From contig DATKTO010000029.1 of assembly GCA_035531075.1 (NCBI GenBank), positions 84,815 through 148,814 of the forward strand: 64,000 nt of DNA. The letters run 5' to 3'. This DNA comes from 39-52-133 sp035531075 (lineage in GTDB: Bacteria; Pseudomonadota; Gammaproteobacteria; Burkholderiales; Gallionellaceae). Both the position numbers and the translations under genes were made by a program. Of the stretch, positions 18,273 through 26,186 are shown in pieces. Position 1 is the first letter of the stretch. Every line of letters starts with the position of its first letter. The notes under the pieces were generated by a model. The model was not told the origin of the DNA. It did not search any database and saw only the letters and a list, made by a program, of their open reading frames with translations.

Positions 18273-19334
18273 TCAAGCTGCCAACTCCTTGCATACTTTT
18301 GCCACACATTGCGCAGCTGCAGGCTGTGCCAGTGCGCGCGCAGCCAGTGCCATGCTTAACGCCTTTTCGCGTGTCATCTCTTGCAGTATCGCGGCCAAAC
18401 GCCGCGGTGCCAATTCGGTTTGCGACAGCAATATTGCCGCGCCTTTATCGCTTAAAAATTTGGCATTGGCGGTCTGATGGTCATCCACCGCGAACGGGAA
18501 TGGAATCAGAATACTCGCCACGCCCGCTGCTGCCAGTTCGGCCACGGTCAATGCCCCGGCGCGACAAATCACCACGTCCGCCCAACCATAGTATTGCGCC
18601 ATGTCATCCAGGAATGGTTTTACCTCTGCGGCAATTCCAGCCTGATGATAAAGCTCCTGCACATCCTCAAAATGCTTCTTGCCAGTCTGATGTATCACTT
18701 TCGGCTCAAGCTCCTGCGGCAGGCAAAACAAGGCCTGCGGCAAGCATTCATTGATCGCCTGTGCCCCCAGGCTGCCGCCCACTACCAACACATTGAGCAC
18801 TCCGCTGCGCGCGCCGTATCTTGCCCGCGGATCCGGCAATGCGGCGATACTGTCCCGCACCGGATTGCCGCACCATTCCGCACGCTTCATCACCTCAGGG
18901 AAACCGCTCAATACCCGATCGGCCAATTTTGCCAATGCCTTGTTGCTCATCCCGGCTACGGAGTTCTGCTCATGTATCAGCAGCGGCTTGCGCAACAAGA
19001 CCGCCATCACACCGCCTGGAAAAGTAATGTAACCGCCCATGCCCAGCACCACATCGGGTCGATAGCGGAACATCGCCACCGCGCTTTGCCACAGTGCAAG
19101 CAGCAGGTTCAGCGGCAGCATCAGCTTGCGCAGCAATCCCTTGCCGCGCAGCCCCGAGAAACGCACCCACGCCACCTCATAGCCGTGCTTGGGCACCAGC
19201 TCGGCTTCCATGCTGTTGGGCGCGCCCAGCCAGGTGACCTGCCAGCCTTCGGCACGCAGCACATCCGCCACAGCCAGGGCCGGGAATATGTGTCCGCCGG
19301 TGCCGCCTGCCATAATCATGATGCTTCGGCTCAT
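18273..19334 (-). CDS. murG: UDP-N-acetylglucosamine--lipid II transferase
   Basis: Glycosyltransferase on the inner face of the membrane that converts lipid I to lipid II, 353 aa. The glycine-rich MIMAGGTGGHIFPALAVADVL opens the protein; HEQNSVAGMSNK and the UDP-GlcNAc-binding GGSLGAQAINECLP and CRAGALTVAELAAAG motifs follow. The ATG at 19334 overlaps the stop of the repeat mini-ORF at 19331-19555 (ATGA), not ftsW itself. Confidence 0.97.
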   Translation of the reverse strand: MSRSIMIMAGGTGGHIFPALAVADVLRAEGWQVTWLGAPNSMEAELVPKHGYEVAWVRFSGLRGKGLLRKLMLPLNLLLALWQSAVAMFRYRPDVVLGMGGYITFPGGVMAVLLRKPLLIHEQNSVAGMSNKALAKLADRVLSGFPEVMKRAEWCGNPVRDSIAALPDPRARYGARSGVLNVLVVGGSLGAQAINECLPQALFCLPQELEPKVIHQTGKKHFEDVQELYHQAGIAAEVKPFLDDMAQYYGWADVVICRAGALTVAELAAAGVASILIPFPFAVDDHQTANAKFLSDKGAAILLSQTELAPRRLAAILQEMTREKALSMALAARALAQPAAAQCVAKVCKELAA

Positions 19335-19555
19335 ATCGGCAATCCCCTCATCAAGCGGCGATTTTGGCTACGGCCGTCCCTCTGGGACTTAACTTGCTTG
19401 CGCAAGTTAGCCTGCACCGAAACAGACGGCTCATTCAATATTTCAGTCATATCGCTGTTACATGCGTTTTGGCTACGGCCGTCCTTCTGGGACTTAACTT
19501 GCTTGCGCAAGTTAGCCTGCACCGAAACAGACGACTCATTCAATATTTCGTTCAT
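19331..19555 (-). CDS. Repeat-derived mini-ORF between ftsW and murG
   Basis: 74-codon frame whose ATG (19555) overlaps the ftsW TGA and whose TGA overlaps the murG ATG. It consists of two copies of a 31-residue unit (about MNEILNESSVSVQANLRKQV then KSQKDGRSQN) and ends in NRRLMRGLPI, identical in protein sequence to the last ten residues of FtsW but with several synonymous codon differences. No known domain. It could be translated by coupling, or be only a by-product of the DNA repeat. The peptide-level match of its tail to FtsW suggests that this tail is the original ftsW 3' end. Confidence 0.4.
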   Translation of the reverse strand: MNEILNESSVSVQANLRKQVKSQKDGRSQNACNSDMTEILNEPSVSVQANLRKQVKSQRDGRSQNRRLMRGLPI

Positions 19556-19559
19556 ATCG
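19362..19559. repeat. Tandem direct repeat, two 93-bp copies at 105-bp period
   Basis: Copies at 19362-19454 and 19467-19559 differ at only a few positions and are separated by 12 bp. Each contains the near-palindrome AACTTGCTTGCGCAAGTT. The second copy and the ftsW end also form a perfect 15-bp inverted repeat (19525-19539 AAACAGACGACTCAT with 19571-19585). The block lies exactly between the ftsW stop and the murG start. Confidence 0.92.
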
Positions 19560-20745
19560 GCAACCCGCGCATGAGTCGTCTGTTTTCCCAATCAATGCGC
19601 AGCAGCATCGCAATCGCCACGCAATTCACCAGCACACCGCTGCCGCCATAGCTCATCAGCGGCAGCGTCAGACCCTTGGTCGGCATCACGCCCATATTCA
19701 CGCCCATATTGATCATGGCCTGAATGCCAATCCAGGCGGCAATGCCTTGTGCCACCAGTGCGGCAAACAGGCGATCCAGCATTGCTGCCTGGCGCCCGAT
19801 CGCAAAGGCGCGCACGATCAGCCATGCGAATAACAGGATCACCGCGCTCACGCCGACAAGGCCCAGCTCCTCGGCGATTACTGCCAGCAGGAAATCGGTA
19901 TGCGCTTCCGGCAGGTAAAATAATTTTTCTACGCTTGCTCCCAAGCCCACACCAAACCATTCGCCGCGCCCGAACGCAATCAGCGCATGGCTTAACTGAT
20001 AGCCTGTGCCGTAGGGGTCGGCCCAGGGGTCCAAAAAGCTGGTCACGCGCTGCATGCGGTAGGGCGAGATAACAATCAATGCCGCGAATGCGACAGGCAA
20101 TGCCAGCAGCAGCGCGGCAAACACCCTGAGCTTGTAGCCGCCCAACCACAGCGTGCTCATGGCAATCGCGCATATCACCACAAACGCGCCCATGTCCGGC
20201 TCGCTCAGCAGCAGAACACCCACCACCAGCATCACGACAAACATCGGCACAAAGGCCTTGCTGAAACTGTTTTTTACGATGCCTTTGCGCACTGTGTAAT
20301 CAGCCGCATACAACACGACGAACAGCTTCATCAGTTCAGAGGGTTGCAGGTTAAATACAAACAGCGAGAGCCAGCGCCTGCTACCATTAACCTCGCGCCC
20401 AACGCCCGGAATCAGCACCATTATCAGCAGAAACACACCAAGCAGAAACAAATAGGGTGCGAGATTTTGCCAGGTCCGGGACGGAATTTGAAACACCAGT
20501 GCGCCTGCGAAGAGGCCAAGGAAGATATACAAACCATGGCGCAGCAGATAATAGGTTTGCTGGTAGCCGGTGGATTTCGTCGCTTCCGCTGTGGCAATGG
20601 AAGAGGAATAAACCATCACCAATCCCAGCATCAGCAAGGCAATCACAATCCAGCTCAGCACCGTATCGTACTCAGTCGCCTGTGCATTGGGCTCTGTAAA
20701 AGAGGGTAGTTTCAGCGCGGGTAATTTCAAATTTTTCAGGATCAT
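19552..20745 (-). CDS. ftsW: Septal peptidoglycan glycosyltransferase FtsW
   Basis: SEDS-family polytopic membrane protein that polymerises lipid II with FtsI, 397 aa with about ten membrane helices starting near residue 29. The conserved loop region LGASVEKLFYLPEAHTDFLLA includes the catalytic Asp. GVMPTKGLTLPLMSYGGSG is the C-terminal SEDS motif. It overlaps murD by 4 bp (ATGA). Its last ten codons are duplicated, with synonymous changes, at the end of the mini-ORF that follows. Confidence 0.97.
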   Translation of the reverse strand: MILKNLKLPALKLPSFTEPNAQATEYDTVLSWIVIALLMLGLVMVYSSSIATAEATKSTGYQQTYYLLRHGLYIFLGLFAGALVFQIPSRTWQNLAPYLFLLGVFLLIMVLIPGVGREVNGSRRWLSLFVFNLQPSELMKLFVVLYAADYTVRKGIVKNSFSKAFVPMFVVMLVVGVLLLSEPDMGAFVVICAIAMSTLWLGGYKLRVFAALLLALPVAFAALIVISPYRMQRVTSFLDPWADPYGTGYQLSHALIAFGRGEWFGVGLGASVEKLFYLPEAHTDFLLAVIAEELGLVGVSAVILLFAWLIVRAFAIGRQAAMLDRLFAALVAQGIAAWIGIQAMINMGVNMGVMPTKGLTLPLMSYGGSGVLVNCVAIAMLLRIDWENRRLMRGLPI

Positions 20746-22124
20746 GCCGCCTCCGCTTCCAGCGTGCGCACCGCGCTGATAAAGGCTTCGGCGCGATGCA
20801 CGTAATTGCGGTACATATCAAAGCTGGCACAAGCTGGGGACATCAGCACCGCGTCGCCCGCCCGTGCCTGAGCAGCCGCCTGCCGCACCGCATCGTTCAT
20901 GTCCTTCGCGCGCAGCACAGGCACATCACTATCCTGCAGCACAGCAGCAATCTTGCCTGCGTCGTGCCCGATCAGCACTACTGCCCGTGCATGCCTGCTC
21001 ACTGCAGGCGCCAGCGGCGAGAAGTCCTGACCCTTGCCGTCTCCACCCAATATCACCACCGCATGTCGTCCCAAGCCATTGAGTGCCGCGACGGTCGCGC
21101 CGACATTGGTGCCTTTGGAATCATCGTAATAGATGACATCATTTATTTTCGCAACGATTTCAACGCGATGCGGCAGACCCTTGAACTTGCGCAGCGCATC
21201 CAGCAATGGCGGCAACGGCAAATCGATCGCACGACACAGGGCCAGCGCCGCCAGCGCGTTGGATACATTGTGCAAACCTTTTACCATCAGCTCGTTGGCC
21301 TTCAGCACGCGCTGTTGTCCCTGCACCAGCCAAGTGTCCGTATTGTCGGTTTCGACACCCCAATCTTCAGCGCTGACGGGCGGGCTGTTCAAGCCAAAAG
21401 TAATATGTTTGCGTTCCAGGAGTGCCATCGCGGCGCTGTCCGCATCATCGCGATTAAGCACCTGCGCACCACCCTTGCCATCGGCACGGAAGATGCGCCC
21501 CTTGGCGGCGATGTACTCGCCCATATCGTGGTAACGATCCATATGATCCTCGCTGATGTTGAGCACAGTGGCTGCATCCGCATTGAGCGAGGTCGTGGTC
21601 TCCAGCTGGAAACTGGATAATTCCAGCACCCATACCTCCGGGTGCTTGCCGTTGCGCTGCATCATCACATCCAGCACAGCGGGCGAAATATTCCCTGCCA
21701 CCAGCGTTTCTTTTCCTGCTGCACGGCACATTGCACCGACCATGCTGGTCACGGTGGTCTTGCCATTGCTGCCGGTTATCGCAATAATTTTCGGACTGTT
21801 CTTTTGCGGCAAGGACAGCGCAAACAGCTCGATGTCGCCCACGATCGGAATTCCCTGTGCCGCTGCGCGCGCCACAAAAGGGTCGCGCAGCGGCACGCCC
21901 GGGCTGATCGCAATCAGTGCTATACCATCGAGTAATTCAGCGCGGAATATTCCGCAACGCGTTTCAGCCTGGGGAAACTCTTTCTGCAACAAATCAAGCG
22001 CTGGCGGATTATTGCGGCTGTCGGCCACACGCACGCGCGCGCCCTGCGCGGTTAACCAGCGCACAAGGGACAACCCGGTCTCGCCGAGGCCCAATACAAG
22101 CACTAATTTATCACGTAAAATCAT
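20742..22124 (-). CDS. murD: UDP-N-acetylmuramoyl-L-alanine--D-glutamate ligase
   Basis: Adds D-Glu to UDP-MurNAc-L-Ala, 460 aa. N-terminal VLVLGLGETGLSLVRWL, ATP loop AITGSNGKTTVTSM, central NISEDHMDRYHDM and C-terminal YYDDSKGTNVGAT and LMSPACASFDMYRNY motifs. It lies between mraY and ftsW. Confidence 0.97.
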   Translation of the reverse strand: MILRDKLVLVLGLGETGLSLVRWLTAQGARVRVADSRNNPPALDLLQKEFPQAETRCGIFRAELLDGIALIAISPGVPLRDPFVARAAAQGIPIVGDIELFALSLPQKNSPKIIAITGSNGKTTVTSMVGAMCRAAGKETLVAGNISPAVLDVMMQRNGKHPEVWVLELSSFQLETTTSLNADAATVLNISEDHMDRYHDMGEYIAAKGRIFRADGKGGAQVLNRDDADSAAMALLERKHITFGLNSPPVSAEDWGVETDNTDTWLVQGQQRVLKANELMVKGLHNVSNALAALALCRAIDLPLPPLLDALRKFKGLPHRVEIVAKINDVIYYDDSKGTNVGATVAALNGLGRHAVVILGGDGKGQDFSPLAPAVSRHARAVVLIGHDAGKIAAVLQDSDVPVLRAKDMNDAVRQAAAQARAGDAVLMSPACASFDMYRNYVHRAEAFISAVRTLEAEAA

Positions 22125-22152
22125 ATAGTTACTATCAATATGCTAATTAAAA

Positions 22153-23238
22153 TTAACGTAGCTTTAACGTCGCCAATCCCAGCAACACCAGCATCATGGT
22201 AATAATCCAGAAGCGCACGACTACCTGCGTTTCTTTCCAGCCCTTCAGTTCATAATGGTGATGCAAAGGCGCCATGCGGAAGATGCGCTTGCCGGTAAGC
22301 TTGAACGAACCCACTTGCAGAATCACCGACACCGCCTCCAGCACAAACACGCCGCCCATAATGAACAGCACCAGTTCCTGACGCACGATCATCGCCACCG
22401 TGCCCAGTGCAGCGCCCAATGCCAGCGCGCCCACATCGCCCATAAACACTTCCGCCGGGTAGGCGTTGAACCACAGAAATGCCAGCCCCGCTCCGGCAAT
22501 CGCGGCGCAGAAAACAGCCAACTCACTCGCCCCGGGGATATAAGGGATGCCGAGGTATTTGGAAAACACCACATGCCCCGCAGCGTAGGCAAAAATTGCC
22601 AGCGCACTGCTCACCATCACCACCGGCATAATCGCCAGTCCATCCAGGCCGTCGGTCAAATTCACCGCATTGCTGGTGCCCACGATTACCAGATATGCCA
22701 GCACGATGAATGCCACCATGCCGAGCGGATATACCATCAGCTTGAAAAAGGGCACGATCAGTTCGGTATGCGCCGGCAAGCTCGCGTTCTGCCAAAGATA
22801 CACGGCAACCGCCAGCGCAATAATCGATTGTCCCGCCATTTTTGCTCGTGCCGATAACCCTTTGGGATTGCGATGCACCACCTTGCGATAGTCGTCCACC
22901 CAGCCGATCGCGCCAAAACCCAGGGTCGTCAGCAAGACGACCCAGATATAGTGGTTTTGCAGATCTCCCCACAACAGGGTCGTAATGCCGATCGCAACCA
23001 GGATCAACGCGCCGCCCATGGTCGGCGTACCCGCCTTGACCAGATGGGTTTGCGGACCGTCGCTGCGCACCGACTGGCCTATCTTGTAGGCGGTCAGTTT
23101 GCGTATCATGTACGGTCCCAGCATGAAGGTAATTAACAGCGCGGTCAGTGCGGAGAGCACCGCGCGCAGCGTGATATAATTGAAGACGCTGAAGGTCCTG
23201 ATGTCCTGCGCCAGCCACTGTGTCAATGCCAATAACAT
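22153..23238 (-). CDS. mraY: Phospho-N-acetylmuramoyl-pentapeptide transferase
   Basis: Makes lipid I from undecaprenyl phosphate and UDP-MurNAc-pentapeptide; polytopic inner-membrane enzyme, 361 aa with about ten helices. Catalytic Asp motif GWVDDYRKVVHRNPKGLSAR, NAVNLTDGLDGLAIMP, and the MraY-specific APLHHHYELKGWKE near the C-terminus. Between murF and murD. Confidence 0.98.
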   Translation of the reverse strand: MLLALTQWLAQDIRTFSVFNYITLRAVLSALTALLITFMLGPYMIRKLTAYKIGQSVRSDGPQTHLVKAGTPTMGGALILVAIGITTLLWGDLQNHYIWVVLLTTLGFGAIGWVDDYRKVVHRNPKGLSARAKMAGQSIIALAVAVYLWQNASLPAHTELIVPFFKLMVYPLGMVAFIVLAYLVIVGTSNAVNLTDGLDGLAIMPVVMVSSALAIFAYAAGHVVFSKYLGIPYIPGASELAVFCAAIAGAGLAFLWFNAYPAEVFMGDVGALALGAALGTVAMIVRQELVLFIMGGVFVLEAVSVILQVGSFKLTGKRIFRMAPLHHHYELKGWKETQVVVRFWIITMMLVLLGLATLKLR

Positions 23239-23256
23239 TATTATTTCTCCCCTGTG

Positions 23257-24651
23257 TTAATGATGGGCAGATGCAGCACCCGCTGCTTCTGCCTTATCAT
23301 TTACCAATTCCTTAACGACTCGCTCCATTTTCATAAAGCGCGAGCCCTTGACCAGCACGGTGCAATCCCCGTTCAGTTGCACTTTTAGTGCGGCAAGCAA
23401 ATCTTCGATGCTCTGAAAGAGTTGCGCACCCGCGCCAAATTCCTTCACCGCATAGCTGCTGAGTTCGCCCAGGGCATACATCTGGTTCACGCCCAGCTTG
23501 CGTGCCTCGGCACCCATTTCGGCGTGCATTTTTGACGCTTCAATACCCAATTCACCCATATCACCCAGCACCAATATTTTGTTTCCCTTGGCCTGGCTCA
23601 GCACCTGCATGGCGGCGCGCAATGACATTGGATTGGCGTTATAACTGTCATCAATCACGACCGCCCCGTTCAGTGCAGGTATGCGCTGTAAACGGCCGGC
23701 AACGCCGCTAAATTTTTCCAGGCCTGCAGCAATTTTCGCCGGCGGCACCTTCAGCGCGATCGCCGCGGCCGTGGCTGCAAGTGCATTGCGCACATTGTGC
23801 AAACCGGGCACATGCAGCTGTGCGGTGAAATTGCCCACAGGCGTCTCAACCTCAATAAACTGAATATAATCAATTGCCTGCACTTTTGCCTTGATAGGCG
23901 CGAGCGCATCCAGCGCAAATTCAAGCACCGTGTGCACCCCTGCCAATACTCGCCACATAGGCGCAAAATTTTCATCGGCATTGATAATCGCCGTTCCCTG
24001 CTTGGACAGCCCGGCAAAAATTTCTCCCTTGGCCTGCGCAATCGCTTCCAGGGAACCGAGATTCGCAATATGCGCGCTGCCGGCATTATTGATGAGCGCC
24101 ACATCTGGTCTCGCAATGCGGGTCAGATAATCAATTTCGCCCGCGTGATTCATGCCCATCTCTATCACTGCATATTGATGATGCTTGCGCAGTCGCAACA
24201 ATGTCAGCGGCATGCCGATATCATTGTTGAAATTTCCCTGTGTCGCCAATACCGCCTCTTCGCTTCCGGCAGCCTCGCGCAGAATTGCCGTCAACATCTC
24301 CTTAACCGTGGTCTTGCCATTGCTGCCTGTAATACCCACCAGCGGAATGGCAAACTGGTCGCGCCAGTAACCCGCCAACCTGCCCAATGCCAGGCGCGTG
24401 TCCTTTACCAGGACGATGGGGCATGGCATGGCTTCACCGTGATAACTGCCCGCATTTACCAATGCGCCCACCGCGCCCTTTTCCGCTGCCAGTGACACAT
24501 ACTGGCTACCATCAAATTTTTCGCCGTGCAGCGCCACAAACAGATCGCCCGGGCTGATTGAGCGACTATCCGTCGATACTGCGCTGAACTCGACATCCTG
24601 CCCGACCAGCTCGCCCCCCAGCACCTGCGCAACTTGTGACAACGGCATCAT
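23257..24651 (-). CDS. murF: UDP-N-acetylmuramoyl-tripeptide--D-alanyl-D-alanine ligase
   Basis: Adds D-Ala-D-Ala to the UDP-MurNAc-tripeptide, 464 aa. ATP loop GITGSNGKTTVKEML, central YAVIEMGMNHAGEIDYLT, and C-terminal VIDDSYNANPMSLRAAM motifs. The ATG at 24651 overlaps the murE TGA (ATGATG; 24648 is also possible). A longer frame start at 24693 would only translate the repeat at the murE end. Confidence 0.97.
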   Translation of the reverse strand: MMPLSQVAQVLGGELVGQDVEFSAVSTDSRSISPGDLFVALHGEKFDGSQYVSLAAEKGAVGALVNAGSYHGEAMPCPIVLVKDTRLALGRLAGYWRDQFAIPLVGITGSNGKTTVKEMLTAILREAAGSEEAVLATQGNFNNDIGMPLTLLRLRKHHQYAVIEMGMNHAGEIDYLTRIARPDVALINNAGSAHIANLGSLEAIAQAKGEIFAGLSKQGTAIINADENFAPMWRVLAGVHTVLEFALDALAPIKAKVQAIDYIQFIEVETPVGNFTAQLHVPGLHNVRNALAATAAAIALKVPPAKIAAGLEKFSGVAGRLQRIPALNGAVVIDDSYNANPMSLRAAMQVLSQAKGNKILVLGDMGELGIEASKMHAEMGAEARKLGVNQMYALGELSSYAVKEFGAGAQLFQSIEDLLAALKVQLNGDCTVLVKGSRFMKMERVVKELVNDKAEAAGAASAHH

Positions 24652-26186
24652 GCCAAGCCTCCCCGTTCGTCCTGAGCCCGTCGAAGGGGCCATGTCCGCA
24701 AGCTGCGCTGTGCTATCTCGATATCACTGAACGGATATTTCACGCCTTTTATTTCCTGATAATCTTCGTGTCCCTTGCCGGCGATCAACACCGTGTCAGC
24801 AGCCTGCGCCGAACCGATTGCCTGCACAATCGCCTGTGCGCGATCTTCAATAATTCGATAGCTGCCGCCAATACCAGGCACGATGGCGGCAATAATATCC
24901 TGTGGATTTTCGCTGCGTGGATTGTCGCTGGTTACGATACTCAAGTCCGCCAGTTTTCCCGCCACGGTACCCATCATCGGGCGCTTGCCGCGATCACGCT
25001 CGCCGCCGCAGCCAAATACGCAGATCAGTTTTCCGCCGCCGGGCGCGGTCATTTCACTCAGGGCAAGCAGGACTTTTTCCAGTGCATCCGGCGTGTGCGC
25101 ATAATCCACCACAACCGCCGGAAGCCCTGCGCCGCCCAGCGTCTGCATGCGGCCCGGTACCGAGCGCAATTGCGCCACCGCGTGCAGCGCATCGGCCAAT
25201 GACACGCCGCTCACCAGCAGCACCGCGAGTGTGCCTAATAAATTTTCAGCGTTGAAGCGCCCCAGCAACGGGCTGCTTAAGGCACCGCCGCCCCAGCTGG
25301 TATTCACCTGCATACGGCAGCCCTGCGCGTCCAGCTGCAAGTTGCCGCCTTGCACCATGCGCAATCCCTGACGCTCTGCCTGTTGCAAGGCCTGTCCGCT
25401 CAGACCATAGCCGATCACTTCCACTGCTGCATCCTGCAATTGCCCGGCCAGTTCGCTGCCGAAGGCATCATCCAGATTAAGCACCGCATACTTGAGCTGC
25501 TCCCAGTCAAACAGGCGCCGTTTGGCCGCTGCATAGCTCGTCATGTCACCGTGATAATCGAGATGGTCGCGGCTCAGGTTGGTCAGCAAAGCCACATCAT
25601 ATTTCACTGCATTCACGCGTCCCTGCTCCAGCGCATGTGACGACACTTCCATTGCCACGACCTGTGCATTCTGTTGCACATATCCGGCCAGCAAGCCGTG
25701 CACCCGGATCGCATCCGGTGTGGTATTCAGCGTAGGCTGCAGCGCGGGCGGGAAGCCGTTGCCCAGCGTGCCAATCAGCGCTGCCTTGCGCCCCAGTCCG
25801 CTGAATGACTGTGCCACCCAGTGACTGCAGGATGTTTTGCCATTGGTGCCGGTGATGCCCACCATCCATAATTTTTCCGAGGGGTACCCATATACCTGCG
25901 CCGCAATCTCGCCCGCATGACTGCGCAACTCGCGCAGCGCCAGGTTGGGGATTTCCCATGCAGCATTCCACGCAAAGTTATGCGCGTCCCAGATCACCGC
26001 ATTCGCACCCTGCGCAATGGCCTGCGCGATGAACTGGCGACCATCGAACTGGCTGCCCTGATACGCGATAAAGGTGTCGCCCGGCACCACCATGCGGCTG
26101 TCCGTTACCAGGCGCGTAATTTTGACACCCAGACTCTTCAGCAGATCAGGATGAAAGCCAGGCATGAGCGTGAACGAACGACTCAC
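24648..26186 (-). CDS. murE: UDP-N-acetylmuramoyl-tripeptide synthetase (meso-DAP adding)
   Basis: Adds meso-diaminopimelate to UDP-MurNAc-L-Ala-D-Glu, 512 aa. ATP loop GITGTNGKTSCSHWVAQ, NLSRDHLDYHGDM central motif, and DNPRSENP, the DNPR signature of meso-DAP-specific MurE. It overlaps ftsI by 4 bp (ATGA). The C-terminal tail RRAQDERGGLA is encoded by a dispersed repeat and is not family sequence. Confidence 0.96.
   Translation of the reverse strand: MSRSFTLMPGFHPDLLKSLGVKITRLVTDSRMVVPGDTFIAYQGSQFDGRQFIAQAIAQGANAVIWDAHNFAWNAAWEIPNLALRELRSHAGEIAAQVYGYPSEKLWMVGITGTNGKTSCSHWVAQSFSGLGRKAALIGTLGNGFPPALQPTLNTTPDAIRVHGLLAGYVQQNAQVVAMEVSSHALEQGRVNAVKYDVALLTNLSRDHLDYHGDMTSYAAAKRRLFDWEQLKYAVLNLDDAFGSELAGQLQDAAVEVIGYGLSGQALQQAERQGLRMVQGGNLQLDAQGCRMQVNTSWGGGALSSPLLGRFNAENLLGTLAVLLVSGVSLADALHAVAQLRSVPGRMQTLGGAGLPAVVVDYAHTPDALEKVLLALSEMTAPGGGKLICVFGCGGERDRGKRPMMGTVAGKLADLSIVTSDNPRSENPQDIIAAIVPGIGGSYRIIEDRAQAIVQAIGSAQAADTVLIAGKGHEDYQEIKGVKYPFSDIEIAQRSLRTWPLRRAQDERGGLA
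24660..24692. repeat. Short dispersed repeat (TCGTCCTGAGCCCGTCGAAGG) at the murE 3' end
   Basis: The sequence CGTTCGTCCTGAGCCCGTCG, then AAGGG, is a widespread proteobacterial repeat (usually intergenic, CCTTCGACAGGCTCAGGACGA in the other orientation). Here it lies inside the murE coding region, giving the last residues RRAQDERGGLA. It probably extended or replaced the original murE tail. Confidence 0.6.

Noticed and set aside
19362..19559. CRISPR array at the ftsW-murG repeat
   Set aside because: Only two 93-bp units with a 12-bp separator; the size and spacing do not fit CRISPR repeats and spacers, and no cas genes are nearby.
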